Below are positions 1 to 8,495 of a DNA stretch of 64,000 nt, piece by piece. The notes beneath the pieces are model-generated. The model ran no database searches, had not been told where the DNA came from, and saw only the letters and a program-made list of their open reading frames with translations. The first letter of the stretch is position 1. Each line of letters opens with the position of its first letter. The stretch is from Zeimonas sp050187175 (GTDB taxonomy: Bacteria; Pseudomonadota; Gammaproteobacteria; Burkholderiales; Burkholderiaceae_E), in assembly GCA_050187175.1 (NCBI GenBank), contig JBFWXS010000025.1, positions 1 through 64,000 on the forward strand, given 5' to 3'. Both the position numbers and the translations under genes were made by a program.

Positions 1-482
1 GGATGGAGTTCGGCCCGCGCGCGCTCGGTGCACGCTCCATCCTGGCATCGCCGATCGATGCCGGCATGCAGGCGCGCATCAACGAGCTGAAGGATCGCGA
101 GGACTTCCGGCCGGTGGCACCGGCCGTTCCCGAAGAGCGTTTCGCCGACTGGTTCACGCCACCCGCGCGCGGCGACAGCGGCGCGGCATTCATGCTGTTC
201 GTGCACGAAGTGCGCCCCGAGCAGGCGCGGCGGATTCCGGCGGCTTGCCATCACGACCGCTCGGCGCGTGTGCAGGCCGTATCGCGAAGCGCCCATCCAC
301 AGTTCCATGCGCTGCTGGAAGCGTTCGGCCGCCTGACGGGCGTACCGGTGCTGATCAATACCTCCTTCAACGTACGCGGCGAACCCATCGTCTGCACGCC
401 CAAGGACGCGCTGGACGCGTTCTTCAGCACGCCGCTGGACGCGCTGGCGATCGGCCCGTTCCTGCTGGAGAAGCCGCGATGA
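1..482 (+). CDS. O-carbamoyltransferase, NodU/CmcH family (C-terminal part)
   Basis: C-terminal part of a carbamoyltransferase that moves a carbamoyl group from carbamoyl phosphate to a hydroxyl, usually on a sugar or glycan. The frame is open at the window edge, so the real start lies outside; about 160 residues are visible. They match the family's C-terminal domain: FGPRALGARSIL at the very edge, INELKDREDFRPVAP shortly after, and LINTSFNVRGEPIVCTP near visible residues 118-134. The stop overlaps the start of the next gene as ATGA, so the two are probably translated together. The glycosyltransferase and sugar-nucleotide enzyme downstream suggest that the target is an exported glycan; this is inferred from context. 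Family assignment is firm, the substrate is unknown. Confidence 0.88.
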   Translation, partial: MEFGPRALGARSILASPIDAGMQARINELKDREDFRPVAPAVPEERFADWFTPPARGDSGAAFMLFVHEVRPEQARRIPAACHHDRSARVQAVSRSAHPQFHALLEAFGRLTGVPVLINTSFNVRGEPIVCTPKDALDAFFSTPLDALAIGPFLLEKPR

Positions 483-1477
483 GCGCCGATGCCGTCGCCA
501 TCGCCGTGGTCATCGCCACGTACCGGCGCCCACCGCTGCTGCGCCGCTGTCTACAGGCGCTGCTCGCGCAGCGCGACATGGCGCCTGAAGCCTACGAGAT
601 CATCGTCGTCGACGACGGCCGCAGCGACGACACGAAGGCCGTCGTCGACGAGCTGGCGGAGGGATGCGGCAGCGTCTTGCCGCGCTTGCGTTATCTGCGC
701 CCGCTCCGCGGCCGCGGACCGGCGGCGATGCGCAATCATGGCTGGCGCGAGTCGAGTGCGCCGCTGCTGGCCTTCACCGACGACGACACGATTCCCGATC
801 CTCGGTGGCTGGCCTGCGGCGCGCGCGCGATGACTGAGGGCGGTCCGGAACTGGCCGCGGTCGGCGGGCGGGTCATCGTGCCGCTTCCGCCCGATCCCAC
901 CGACCATGCCCTGAATACGCAGGGGCTGGAGCGCGCCGAGTTCGTCACGGCCAATGCCTTCGTGCGCCGCTCGGCGCTGGATGCGGTCGGCGGCTTCGAC
1001 GAGCGCTTCACGCGCGCATGGCGCGAAGACTCGGATCTGCATTTCGCGCTGCTCGAGCGCTGCGGCCGCGTCGGCCGGGCCGAGTCGGCGATCGTCGTTC
1101 ATCCTGTACGCGAGGCGCCATGGGGCCTGTCGCTGTGGCAGCAAGGCAATGTCTACTTCGACGCGCTGCTGTTCCGCAAGCATCCGGCGCTGTATCGGCG
1201 CAAGATCCGCCGCCGGCCGCCATGGCGCTATCTGTTCGTGGTGGGCGCGTCGCTGGTCGCAATGGCGGCGGCCCTGTCCGGCCACGCTGCTTCTGCAGCC
1301 GGGCTCGCCGGTGCCTGTCTGACCGCGTGCCTCGCGCTGGCCCGGCAGCGGCTACGCGGCACCTCGCGTTCGCCGACGCACATCGCCGAGATGCTGGTCA
1401 CTTCGCTGGTGATCCCGTACCTCGCCGTGTACTGGCGCGTGCGCGGGGCCTGGCGCTTCCGGACCTTGTTTCCATGA
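479..1477 (+). CDS. family 2 glycosyltransferase with C-terminal membrane segments
   Basis: Predicted 332-residue GT-A glycosyltransferase that moves a sugar from a nucleotide-sugar donor to a growing glycan at the inner face of the membrane. The GT2 signature is clear: IATYRR at residues 12-17, VVDDG at 43-47, a TDDD metal-binding DxD-type motif at 100-103, and an acidic EDSD motif near 180 where the catalytic base is expected. Two or three hydrophobic stretches between about 250 and 320 should anchor it. The ATG at 479 overlaps the upstream stop (ATGA). An in-frame extension back to 245 is possible but would run through the carbamoyltransferase. Donor and acceptor cannot be read from the sequence. 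Confidence 0.85.
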   Translation: MSADAVAIAVVIATYRRPPLLRRCLQALLAQRDMAPEAYEIIVVDDGRSDDTKAVVDELAEGCGSVLPRLRYLRPLRGRGPAAMRNHGWRESSAPLLAFTDDDTIPDPRWLACGARAMTEGGPELAAVGGRVIVPLPPDPTDHALNTQGLERAEFVTANAFVRRSALDAVGGFDERFTRAWREDSDLHFALLERCGRVGRAESAIVVHPVREAPWGLSLWQQGNVYFDALLFRKHPALYRRKIRRRPPWRYLFVVGASLVAMAAALSGHAASAAGLAGACLTACLALARQRLRGTSRSPTHIAEMLVTSLVIPYLAVYWRVRGAWRFRTLFP

Positions 1478-1484
1478 GGTCGCC

Positions 1485-2540
1485 ATGCCGGCGGCCGATT
1501 CGCAGGAATTCGACATGTCTTCACGAAGATCCTCGTCGCCGCGCGTGCTGGTGACCGGCGGCGCAGGCTTCCTCGGCAGTCATCTGTGCGAACGCCTGCT
1601 CGCGGAGGGGCATCAGGTCATCGCGCTGGACAATCTTTCGTCCGGTTCGCGCGCCAATCTACGGTCGCTGCTCGCGCATCCGAACTTCGAGCTGCGCTGC
1701 GAGAATGTGATGGCGCCGCGCCGCATCGTCGATGTGGACGCGATCTATAACCTGGCCTGTCCGGCCAGTCCGCCGCTGTATCAGCGCGACCCGGTCGGCA
1801 CGACGCTGACCAGCGTGCTCGGCATCTGGCAGATGCTGGAGCTGGCCCGCGATTGCGGCGCGCGGCTGCTGCAGGCGTCCACCAGCGAGATCTATGGCGA
1901 TCCGCAGGTGCATCCGCAGCGGGAGGACTATCACGGCGACGTCAACACCCTGGGCCCGCGCGCCTGCTATGACGAAGGTAAGCGATGCGCCGAAACGCTG
2001 TGCTTCGACTATCTGCGGCAGCACGCTCTGCCCGTACGGGTGGCGCGCATCTTCAATACCTATGGACCGCGAATGCTGCCCGACGACGGCCGCGTCGTCA
2101 GCAATTTCATCGTGCAGGCGCTGCACGGCGAGGACCTGAGCCTGTACGGCGACGGCCTGCAGACGCGCTGCTTCTGCTACGTCGACGACACGATCGATGG
2201 ACTGGTGCGTTTGATGGCTGCGGATGAACCGGGCCCCGTCAATCTGGGCAACCAGGAGGAGATCACGATGATCGAGCTGGCCGAGGCTGTCCTGCGTTTG
2301 AGCGGCAGCCGTTCGGGAATCGTGCACCGGCCATTGCCGCAGGACGATCCGCGGCGGCGCTGTCCCGACATCGGTCGTGCGCGTCAGCTGCTCGGGTGGG
2401 CGCCTACGGTGCCATTGGAGGATGGGCTGCGGCTTACGATCGAGAATTTTCGTGCGCGGATGCGCGCCTCCGATGGCAAAGACGCAAGTCCGGAACTGAG
2501 GCGGGGCGGGGCGCGGGACGGGGTGGCGTGGATCGTGTGA
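1485..2540 (+). CDS. NAD-dependent epimerase/dehydratase, UDP-glucuronate decarboxylase-like
   Basis: Extended short-chain dehydrogenase of 351 residues. It most resembles UDP-glucuronate decarboxylase (UXS), which converts UDP-glucuronate to UDP-xylose with bound NAD. The NAD-binding GGAGFLGSH is at 25-33, the STSEIYG strand at 132-138, and the catalytic pair is Tyr162/Lys166 in the UXS-typical CYDEGKR. Two starts are plausible: the ATG at 1485, preceded by GAGG at good spacing, and an ATG at 1515 preceded by AGGA; the Rossmann fold begins only after the second. It lies 7 bp after the glycosyltransferase and would supply its sugar nucleotide. dTDP-glucose dehydratase is less likely because the active-site context is of UXS type. 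Confidence 0.8.
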   Translation: MPAADSQEFDMSSRRSSSPRVLVTGGAGFLGSHLCERLLAEGHQVIALDNLSSGSRANLRSLLAHPNFELRCENVMAPRRIVDVDAIYNLACPASPPLYQRDPVGTTLTSVLGIWQMLELARDCGARLLQASTSEIYGDPQVHPQREDYHGDVNTLGPRACYDEGKRCAETLCFDYLRQHALPVRVARIFNTYGPRMLPDDGRVVSNFIVQALHGEDLSLYGDGLQTRCFCYVDDTIDGLVRLMAADEPGPVNLGNQEEITMIELAEAVLRLSGSRSGIVHRPLPQDDPRRRCPDIGRARQLLGWAPTVPLEDGLRLTIENFRARMRASDGKDASPELRRGGARDGVAWIV

Positions 2541-2551
2541 ATTGGAGATGA

Positions 2552-2580
2552 AACGTAGCGCCACGTCGCGGCGCTACGTT
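2552..2580. terminator. strong hairpin between convergent genes
   Basis: An 11-bp perfect stem (AACGTAGCGCC pairing with GGCGCTACGTT) closes a 7-nt loop. It sits in the 48-bp gap between the epimerase stop and the stop of the convergent glycine-rich gene. Only a short T run follows on the minus strand and none on the plus strand. It may be a bidirectional terminator or an mRNA 3' end stabiliser. Confidence 0.6.
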
Positions 2581-2588
2581 CATTCAGC

Positions 2589-3950
2589 TTACTTCTGCTT
2601 GCTCGACGACGAGCTGCCGCTCGACGATTCGCCGCCCGACTTCTGCGAATGGGTGCCGCTGCCGCCGCCCATCTGACTGCTACCCGAGCCGCTGCCCGAC
2701 AGATGCGACGAGCTGCTGCCCGACGAGCCGGGTGCCGAAGAGCCGGAGCCCGACGAGCCCTGGCCCGCGGAGCCCGTGCTTGCGCCGGCGCTCATCCCGC
2801 TCGAACCGGTGCTGCGCGCGCCCGACGAACCGCCGCTGTCGCCGCGCTGCTTGCGCCACTCGCTGAACTCGTCGGAGAACCGGCGATAGCGCTCGGCACG
2901 GAAATCGCGATAGTCATTGTCCAGGCTGCGCATCTGCTCGGAGCGCCATTGGTCGTAGTCGGGGTCGAAGCGTTCACCTTCGTTCTGCGAGCCGCCCCAT
3001 TGCTGGCCGCTCCAGTGCTGGCCCGAGCTGCGCCCCAGCGCGCCGCCTCGCGACCCGCTGTAGCCGCCCGGTTCGACGTCGCTCATGCTTTGGCCGTAAC
3101 CGCCGCTCTGGCCATAGCCCCCACTCTGACCATAGCCACCACTCTGCCGGCCGCCGCCGCCGCGCCAGCCGCCGCCCTGGCCGCCATGGCCTTCGTCGCT
3201 GCCGGCCCAGCGGCTGCCGTAGGTGGGAAACGACTGCGATTGCTGGAAGTCCCGCTCCGATCCGCCGAAGCGGCGCTCGTCGCCATAGCCGCCGTAGCTG
3301 CCTTGGCTCTGCGGTGCGCTATAGCCGCCGGGCTGGCCGCCCATCCCCTGGCCCTGGCTGCCCGAGTAGCCGCCGTAGCCGGCCGCGCTCTGGCCGTAGT
3401 TGCCACCGAAGCCGCCGCTCTGACCATAGCCGCCTTGCTGGCTGCTCATGCTTTGGCCGCCGCCATAGCTCTGGCCGCCGCCGTAGTTGCCTTGAGCGCC
3501 GTAGCCCTGATTTCCGGAGCCTCCCTGGCCGCCGTAGCCGCTCTGACCACCATATGCGCCTTGACCACCGTATCCGCTCTGGCCGCTCTGGCCGCCGTAG
3601 CCGCCTTGGCTGCTCTGTCCGCCGTACGGACCCTGGCTTCTGCCGTAGCTGGTCGGATCGCCTCCATAGCTGCCGGGGCTTCGCCCATAGGCCTCGCGCT
3701 CTTGTCCACCGGCCTGCTGGCTGGAGCCGTAGTGCTGGCTGGAGCCGTAGTCGCCGCGATAGTCGCCTTCATACTCGCCGCGCCCGCGCAGATCGCGCTG
3801 CTCGCTGCGTTCGTCGGGACGCTGCGCACCCCATTGGCCGCCGCTGCGGTATCGGGCCTCGTCGCTGCCGGAAGGTCCGTATGTGGGGCCGTAGCGCTCT
3901 TCGCCGAAGTTCCTGTCCGGACGGTTGCCGGGGTTTTGATTTCGATTCAT
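2589..3950 (-). CDS. Gly/Ser/Tyr/Gln-rich prion-like low-complexity protein
   Basis: A 453-residue protein of unknown function. The N-terminal 60-70 residues are charged and polar. Residues about 70-330 are low complexity, built from YGGQ, SYGG and SGGYGQ units, including three consecutive SGGYGQ repeats. A charged, probably helical block (DYDQWRSEQMRSLDNDYRDF onward, about 355-395) follows, then a Ser/Gly tail ending in lysines. No signal peptide or membrane segment is visible. The start at 3950 is chosen because AAAGGA precedes that ATG at good spacing; an ATG 29 codons upstream has no ribosome site. The helical block resembles that of uncharacterised stress-associated proteins in related bacteria, from memory only. 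The composition recalls FUS-type condensate-forming domains. Confidence 0.7.
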   Translation of the reverse strand: MNRNQNPGNRPDRNFGEERYGPTYGPSGSDEARYRSGGQWGAQRPDERSEQRDLRGRGEYEGDYRGDYGSSQHYGSSQQAGGQEREAYGRSPGSYGGDPTSYGRSQGPYGGQSSQGGYGGQSGQSGYGGQGAYGGQSGYGGQGGSGNQGYGAQGNYGGGQSYGGGQSMSSQQGGYGQSGGFGGNYGQSAAGYGGYSGSQGQGMGGQPGGYSAPQSQGSYGGYGDERRFGGSERDFQQSQSFPTYGSRWAGSDEGHGGQGGGWRGGGGRQSGGYGQSGGYGQSGGYGQSMSDVEPGGYSGSRGGALGRSSGQHWSGQQWGGSQNEGERFDPDYDQWRSEQMRSLDNDYRDFRAERYRRFSDEFSEWRKQRGDSGGSSGARSTGSSGMSAGASTGSAGQGSSGSGSSAPGSSGSSSSHLSGSGSGSSQMGGGSGTHSQKSGGESSSGSSSSSKQK

Positions 3951-4196
3951 CGTCGATTCCTTTCGCTGAGGTGCTGATGCTCTGAGGTGCTGGGGCTCAT
4001 GCCGCGCCGTGTCGTGCCGGCGCCGCTGGGTTTCCAAGCAACCGCGGGTCCCGTTGCGAGCAAGGTTTGGCGCAAGGCGCGGGCGTCGCTGCGCCGGTCA
4101 AGCGGCTGAAAGTTGCAGCAATAAGTTCCTGTGCTCGGCCGCGATCGCAGGCACGGCCATTGCGTCGCGCAAGCCGTCACACGATGGGAGAAGACG

Positions 4197-4622
4197 ATGG
4201 CCAACAGCACTTTGCTCGGCGGTGAGCATTCCCCGCAGCAGCCGGTCAGCAAGCGCACGGGCGCGCTGGGTCCGAGCGACAGCTCCGACAGCGGCAGCGA
4301 CGTCCAGGGGGGTGCCGACATGAACGAAGCGCTGCTCGGCAGCGACACCGATGCGGCCGGTACCGGTGAGCGCGGTGCAGCCGGCGAACTGGCGCGCGAC
4401 AGCGAGCCCGTCGACATCGCCCCGGACCGGATCGGTTCGATGCAGCCGCCAAATCGGCGCGCGCGACAGGACGAGGTTTCGGCGCCGCAGGACCTTCAGT
4501 CGACCGATCCGCGCAGCATCGACGATCTGGCGGCGCAAGCCGATCGGACGGAAGCGGTCGATACGGAGAAAGACCTCGATGGCACGGGCCGCGAGGAGGG
4601 CGAGCGGCCGCTGACCGATTGA
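4197..4622 (+). CDS. small acidic hydrophilic protein, function unknown
   Basis: Predicted 141-residue protein rich in Asp, Glu, Gly and Ser, with no membrane segment, cysteine or recognisable domain; probably largely disordered. The start at 4197 follows GGGAGAA at good spacing; an in-frame ATG at 4131 has no ribosome site. It is transcribed away from the low-complexity gene, so the roughly 250 bp between them probably holds both promoters. Composition and neighbours suggest a general stress protein, but that is only a guess. Confidence 0.55.
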   Translation: MANSTLLGGEHSPQQPVSKRTGALGPSDSSDSGSDVQGGADMNEALLGSDTDAAGTGERGAAGELARDSEPVDIAPDRIGSMQPPNRRARQDEVSAPQDLQSTDPRSIDDLAAQADRTEAVDTEKDLDGTGREEGERPLTD

Positions 4623-4651
4623 TGTCTGCTTGCCGCGATGGCGGCTCGAGC

Positions 4652-5116
4652 TCAAGCCGGCTTCGCGACCATCAGGTAGAACACGGCGACGAGCGCCGCG
4701 GCGGCAGGGACGCCAAGCGCGACCCACCAGCGCATGCAGCGATCATAGGCTGGCGGCAGCGCTTGCCCGTTGCGGGCAGCCTGAGCTGCCAGATCGCGCA
4801 AGCGCATCTGTAAGGCTATCACCGGCAGCCAGCAGATCACTGCAAGGCCGAACAGCAGCACTGACCATCGCAGCCAGAACTGGCTCAGCGACGCGCCGCT
4901 CAGCTGCATCAGATACCAGCCCGTCAACGGCTGGGCGATGACGGTCGTGGCCGTGAACAGCCAGTCGGCTTTGACGACGCGTGCTGCAACGGCCGCGATT
5001 ACCGTGGGTTCGCGCGTACGGCTGATGAAGAACAGGAAGTACGCAGTGCCCACGCCGGTCCCGAACAGGAAGGTCGACGAAAGAACGTGCAGCCATTTGA
5101 CGATCAGATACTCCAT
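4652..5116 (-). CDS. DUF2269-type integral membrane protein
   Basis: A 154-residue membrane protein with four predicted hydrophobic helices, starting MEYLIVKWLHVLSS. The helix pattern and length fit the DUF2269 family of small inner-membrane proteins with no established function. The start at 5116 is favoured because its ATG overlaps the stop of the upstream reductase-DoxX gene (TGATG), so the two are translationally coupled. A longer in-frame reading to 5503 would run far into that gene and is rejected. The tight coupling suggests the products work in one complex or pathway; this is inference. Confidence 0.75.
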   Translation of the reverse strand: MEYLIVKWLHVLSSTFLFGTGVGTAYFLFFISRTREPTVIAAVAARVVKADWLFTATTVIAQPLTGWYLMQLSGASLSQFWLRWSVLLFGLAVICWLPVIALQMRLRDLAAQAARNGQALPPAYDRCMRWWVALGVPAAAALVAVFYLMVAKPA

Positions 5117-6417
5117 CAAGGCCTCCGGCGGGCGGGGGGCCGCGGCGTCTCGGTCTGCCACAGCAGCCAGGTCGCCATCAGCAGCGGCAGGTTCTTCAGC
5201 AATGGCCCGTATGGATGTGCCCAGTACTCGGGCAGGCGCAGACTGATTATCACGGTGTAGAACAGCGTGAGCAGCATCTGCGCAGCCCAGGGCCAGCGTC
5301 GGCCCGGCAGCAGCGCGGCCAGGCCGAGCGCGATGTCGAGCAGCGCGGCACCAACCAGCGCCGGCATTGTCCAGGCGGCGGGTACGCCCGAGCGTTGCAG
5401 CAGCGCCAGGCTGTCGGCGACCGGATACACCGTCAGCGAAACCCAGCCGGTCACGATCCATACCAGCGCGACCACCCCGCGCAGCAGCGGACGCCACCAG
5501 CAAAGCAGTGCTGCTGCGCGCTGTGCCGGGCGCTCGTCCTCGTCGATGAAGCAGGCGGGCGGCCTCGGCGCCGTGCCGATCAGGCGTGTGAGCGCGGCAG
5601 GATCGCCGGTATTGCCGCGTTCCAGCATCTGCAGGCTGTCGGGGCTCAGCAGGCCGGCGGGGCTCAGCAGGCTGCCGGGCCGGCTGGCGAGCAGGCTTGC
5701 GATGACGCGTACCAGCGAGATGGGAACCGGCAGCACGAAGCTGCGCGGCAATCGGAGCGCATCGCGCAGCGTCAGCAGGAACTCGCGCAGCGTGATCGGC
5801 CGTGGACCGACGAAGGCGATGACGCCTTGCGCGCCCTGCGCCGGCAGCAGCGCCAGGATGCCGTGCACCGCGTCGTCGATGTGCAAGGGCTGGATGCGTT
5901 GCCGGCCGTCTCCGGGCAGCAGGATGAAGGGCAGGCTGGCCAGCGCCGTGAACAGGCGCGCGCTGGCGCCGCCTCGCCCATAGAGCAGTGACGGCTGCAC
6001 AATGGCAACCGAAGGCAGGCCGAGCGCGAGCAACTGCTGGTCGGCACGATGCTTGCTCAGATGGTAGGCGCTGAACGCTTCATCGTCGGCGCCTAGCGCC
6101 GATAGCTGGATCACGCGCGGGACGCCGGCGCGCCGGCAGGCCTCGAACAGCATCGCCGGACCACGTACGTGGATCGCCTCGAAGCTCTGCGCGCCGCGCT
6201 CACGGAAGATGCCGACGGCGTTGATGACGACGTCGATTCCCGCGAGCCGGGGGAGCCAGTCGTCGACTTCATCGGTGGCGAAATCGGCTTCGTCGCCGGC
6301 ACGGCCGCCGCTGCTTCCGCGGTGCCCGACGCAGATCACACGATGGCCCGCATGCCGCAGCGCGGTTCTCAGATTCCGGCCCACGAAGCCATGGGCACCG
6401 GTCAGCAGTATTTGCAC
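5116..6417 (-). CDS. NAD(P)-binding SDR fused to a DoxX-like membrane domain
   Basis: A 433-residue two-domain protein. The N-terminal part is an atypical short-chain dehydrogenase with the nucleotide motif TGAHGFVG (6-13), GRGG-type loops and a Tyr118/Lys122 pair; the C-terminal part, from about 300, has four hydrophobic helices of the DoxX-like type. It probably carries out a redox step next to the membrane; the substrate is unknown. The start is read as GTG at 6417 because GGTGGAGG lies at ideal spacing before it, and translation then begins VQILLTG as the fold requires. The TGATG overlap couples it to the DUF2269 gene. The fusion is known in proteobacteria, but its role is undefined. Confidence 0.8.
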   Translation of the reverse strand: MQILLTGAHGFVGRNLRTALRHAGHRVICVGHRGSSGGRAGDEADFATDEVDDWLPRLAGIDVVINAVGIFRERGAQSFEAIHVRGPAMLFEACRRAGVPRVIQLSALGADDEAFSAYHLSKHRADQQLLALGLPSVAIVQPSLLYGRGGASARLFTALASLPFILLPGDGRQRIQPLHIDDAVHGILALLPAQGAQGVIAFVGPRPITLREFLLTLRDALRLPRSFVLPVPISLVRVIASLLASRPGSLLSPAGLLSPDSLQMLERGNTGDPAALTRLIGTAPRPPACFIDEDERPAQRAAALLCWWRPLLRGVVALVWIVTGWVSLTVYPVADSLALLQRSGVPAAWTMPALVGAALLDIALGLAALLPGRRWPWAAQMLLTLFYTVIISLRLPEYWAHPYGPLLKNLPLLMATWLLWQTETPRPPARRRP

Positions 6418-6578
6418 TAGGCCTCCACCGGAAGTGACGGATCGATACAAGCAAGACCGCTGCCCCGCCCGCCGCTTCTGCAGCAGAGCAGGGAACGGCG
6501 TTTGCGAGGGCTACGGACGTGGCCGTCGCCGGACGACCGCTTCGCCGCCGGCCGACGGCAGATCCAAAGGAGCACTCG

Positions 6579-7064
6579 ATGACCCGATGGCGGAAAGCTC
6601 TGAACGACGGCGCCTTCAGCGGCGGAATGGCCAGCGCCTTGTCGTCGCTGGTCCTTGCCTGGCGCGGCAGCGTCGATCTCGGCGCCGGGGCCGCACCGCT
6701 GAATGCGCCCGCTCACTGGCTGAGCCGGCGCGCGCTGGGACGCGATGGCGCCAGCCTGCGGTACACCGCCGTCGGCATGGTCATCCACCACCTGTCGTCG
6801 ATCTTCTGGGCGTTCTTCTACGAATGGATCGCCGCGCGCCGTCGCTCTGAAAGCCCCGCGGCCGAGCTGCGCGATGCACTGGCGGTGGCCGCGCTCGCAG
6901 CGGTGGTCGACTATCAGGTAGTGCCGCGGCGCTTCACGCCCGGATTCGAGCAGCGCCTGACACGGCACAGCCTGGTCTGGGTCTACGCGGCGTTTGCTGC
7001 CGGGCTGTTCCTCGGTTCGCGTCTGGCGGCCGCCTCCACGGCGCAAGGCGGAGCGGGCCGATGA
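6579..7064 (+). CDS. hypothetical membrane-associated protein
   Basis: A 161-residue protein without a domain I can name. Hydrophobic stretches lie around residues 15-30, 64-82, 97-112 and 133-152, so it is probably a small inner-membrane protein. A conserved-looking core contains HHLSSIFWAFFYEW. The ATG at 6579 is preceded by AAAGGAG at good spacing; an in-frame ATG at 6519 lacks one. Its last codons overlap the start of the MscS-type channel (ATGA), which points to joint translation and perhaps a shared role in envelope stress. Confidence 0.65.
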   Translation: MTRWRKALNDGAFSGGMASALSSLVLAWRGSVDLGAGAAPLNAPAHWLSRRALGRDGASLRYTAVGMVIHHLSSIFWAFFYEWIAARRRSESPAAELRDALAVAALAAVVDYQVVPRRFTPGFEQRLTRHSLVWVYAAFAAGLFLGSRLAAASTAQGGAGR

Positions 7065-7894
7065 ATGACGCCCTGATCTGGCTGCGTTCCATGCTCACCG
7101 GGCTGCGCAGCTATGACGTGCAGCTGTTCACGCTGGGCGAAGCGAATGTCACCATTCTGTCGCTGTTCAAGACGGTCCTGCTGATCCTGCTGCTGTTCTG
7201 GGCCGCTGCGCAGACCGGCCATTGGATCGTGGGCCGCGGCTTGCGGCGCTTCAGCTTCGACACGGGGACCCGCGAGGCGATCGGAGCGGTCATCCGCTAC
7301 CTTGTGCTGATCATAGGCCTCACCCTCATCCTGCAGAACGCAGGCATCAACCTGACGGCGCTCAGCGTGGTGGCAGGAGCGATCGGCGTGGGCGTCGGCT
7401 TCGGCCTGCAGAACATCGTCAGCAATTTCATCAGTGGGCTGATCATCATGCTGGAGCGGCCGATCAAGGTCGGCGACCGCGTCGAACTGGGCACCCTCGA
7501 AGGCACGGTGCGCGAGATCCGCGCACGGCGCACGACGGTAGTGACCAACGACAATGTCGCGATCCTGATTCCGAACCAGCGCTTCATCGTCGACAATGTC
7601 GTCAATCTTGCCTATTTGGAGCGGCCGATCCGGCTGCGAGTCACGATGGGTGTGGCGGCAGGCAGCGACGCAGCCCTGGTGGAGCGCCTGCTGATCGAGG
7701 TGGCTAGCAGACGCGACGATGTCCTGTCGGACCCGCCGCCGCAAGTCATACTCAGCAGCCTGGGCGGCGCCGCGATGCTGTTCGAACTCGCGGTCTGGTA
7801 CAGCGCGCAAAGCAAGTCGCGTCAGCAGATGGCCAGCGAACTCAACTTTGCGATCAGTGAGACCTTTCGGGCGAATCAGATTCGCAGTGCCTGA
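7061..7894 (+). CDS. MscS-family mechanosensitive channel
   Basis: A 277-residue small-conductance mechanosensitive channel, which releases solutes when the inner membrane is stretched by osmotic downshock. Three hydrophobic helices span about 30-55, 75-95 and 100-130. The pore helix and beta domain are recognisable in VGVGFGLQNIVSNFISGL followed by MLERPIKVGD, the most conserved part of the family; the C-terminal alpha/beta domain follows. The length fits the short MscS form. The start overlaps the previous stop (ATGA). Ion preference and gating tension cannot be deduced. Confidence 0.92.
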   Translation: MNDALIWLRSMLTGLRSYDVQLFTLGEANVTILSLFKTVLLILLLFWAAAQTGHWIVGRGLRRFSFDTGTREAIGAVIRYLVLIIGLTLILQNAGINLTALSVVAGAIGVGVGFGLQNIVSNFISGLIIMLERPIKVGDRVELGTLEGTVREIRARRTTVVTNDNVAILIPNQRFIVDNVVNLAYLERPIRLRVTMGVAAGSDAALVERLLIEVASRRDDVLSDPPPQVILSSLGGAAMLFELAVWYSAQSKSRQQMASELNFAISETFRANQIRSA

Positions 7895-7913
7895 CGGGGC
7901 GCGCCACGCCTGA

Positions 7914-7930
7914 GGCGGTGTCACACCGCC
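7914..7930. terminator. GC-rich hairpin between convergent genes
   Basis: A 7-bp stem (GGCGGTG with CACCGCC) closes a 3-nt loop just past the channel gene and before the end of the convergent gene. The motif GGTGTCAC recurs twice in the next 30 bp. There is no T tract, so a Rho-independent role is uncertain. Confidence 0.4.
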
Positions 7931-7975
7931 CGAAACGGTGTCACCCCCTTGCCGAGGTGTGACGGGCCGGCACAG

Positions 7976-8335
7976 TCAAGCCTTCTCCTTGTTCTTGGCC
8001 GTGCCCCGGGTCTTCTCGGCCTTTTCCTTTTCGTCCGCCTTGTCCTTGGCTGTGCCCGCCTTCGGCTGCTTCTCCGGCTTCAGCTCCCAGTCGACCTGGT
8101 CCTGCGAGGTGGAGACTCGCTTGGCGGTATTGAGCGCCGCGCTCGGCGAAATCGGATCACTGGCGGGGAAGGTGTCCTCCAGGGCGTCGTCCAGGGCCTC
8201 CTGATAAGTCGGCAGCTTCTCGGCCGGCGTCTCGGCCCGGCCCTCCAGGCGCTTGGCTTCGCGCTCTTCGGCTGGTGGCAGCTCCACCTCGTCCTTGGAC
8301 TTGGGTTTCGGCTTGGAGGATTGCGAGGCTTTCAT
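7976..8335 (-). CDS. lysine/glutamate-rich small protein, function unknown
   Basis: A 119-residue, highly charged protein. The central segment EALDDALEDTFPASDPIS resembles a short motif found in many uncharacterised small proteobacterial proteins, often near stress genes. The C-terminal third is almost entirely Lys, Glu, Ala and Thr and is probably disordered. The start at 8335 is chosen because AAAGGAG stands 5 nt before it; in-frame ATGs further upstream lack such a site. It is divergent from the nitrate sensor gene. No enzymatic or binding residues are evident. Confidence 0.65.
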   Translation of the reverse strand: MKASQSSKPKPKSKDEVELPPAEEREAKRLEGRAETPAEKLPTYQEALDDALEDTFPASDPISPSAALNTAKRVSTSQDQVDWELKPEKQPKAGTAKDKADEKEKAEKTRGTAKNKEKA

Positions 8336-8495
8336 GAGGACTCCTTTCATGGCAATGCCTATGGAGCAGCAATCGCCGCAAGCGCCATACCCGGCCGGCA
8401 GCGGCGTGACCGACGCTCGCACGCATCTTGCTTCGTCGACCCTGTGGCGCCGCGCGTGCGGCGTGGTCATCACGCGCCAGGCGCGGGGAGTGCGA

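Noticed and set aside
2649..3977. Alanine-rich 442-codon plus-strand frame opposite the glycine-rich gene
   Set aside because: It is the antisense shadow of GC-rich repeats, has no ribosome site or domain, and the minus-strand gene has a good start.
8253..8495. N-terminal extension of the NIT-ANTAR gene
   Set aside because: It would run antisense through the small charged gene, and a GGGGAG site precedes the ATG at 8496, where the sensor domain begins.
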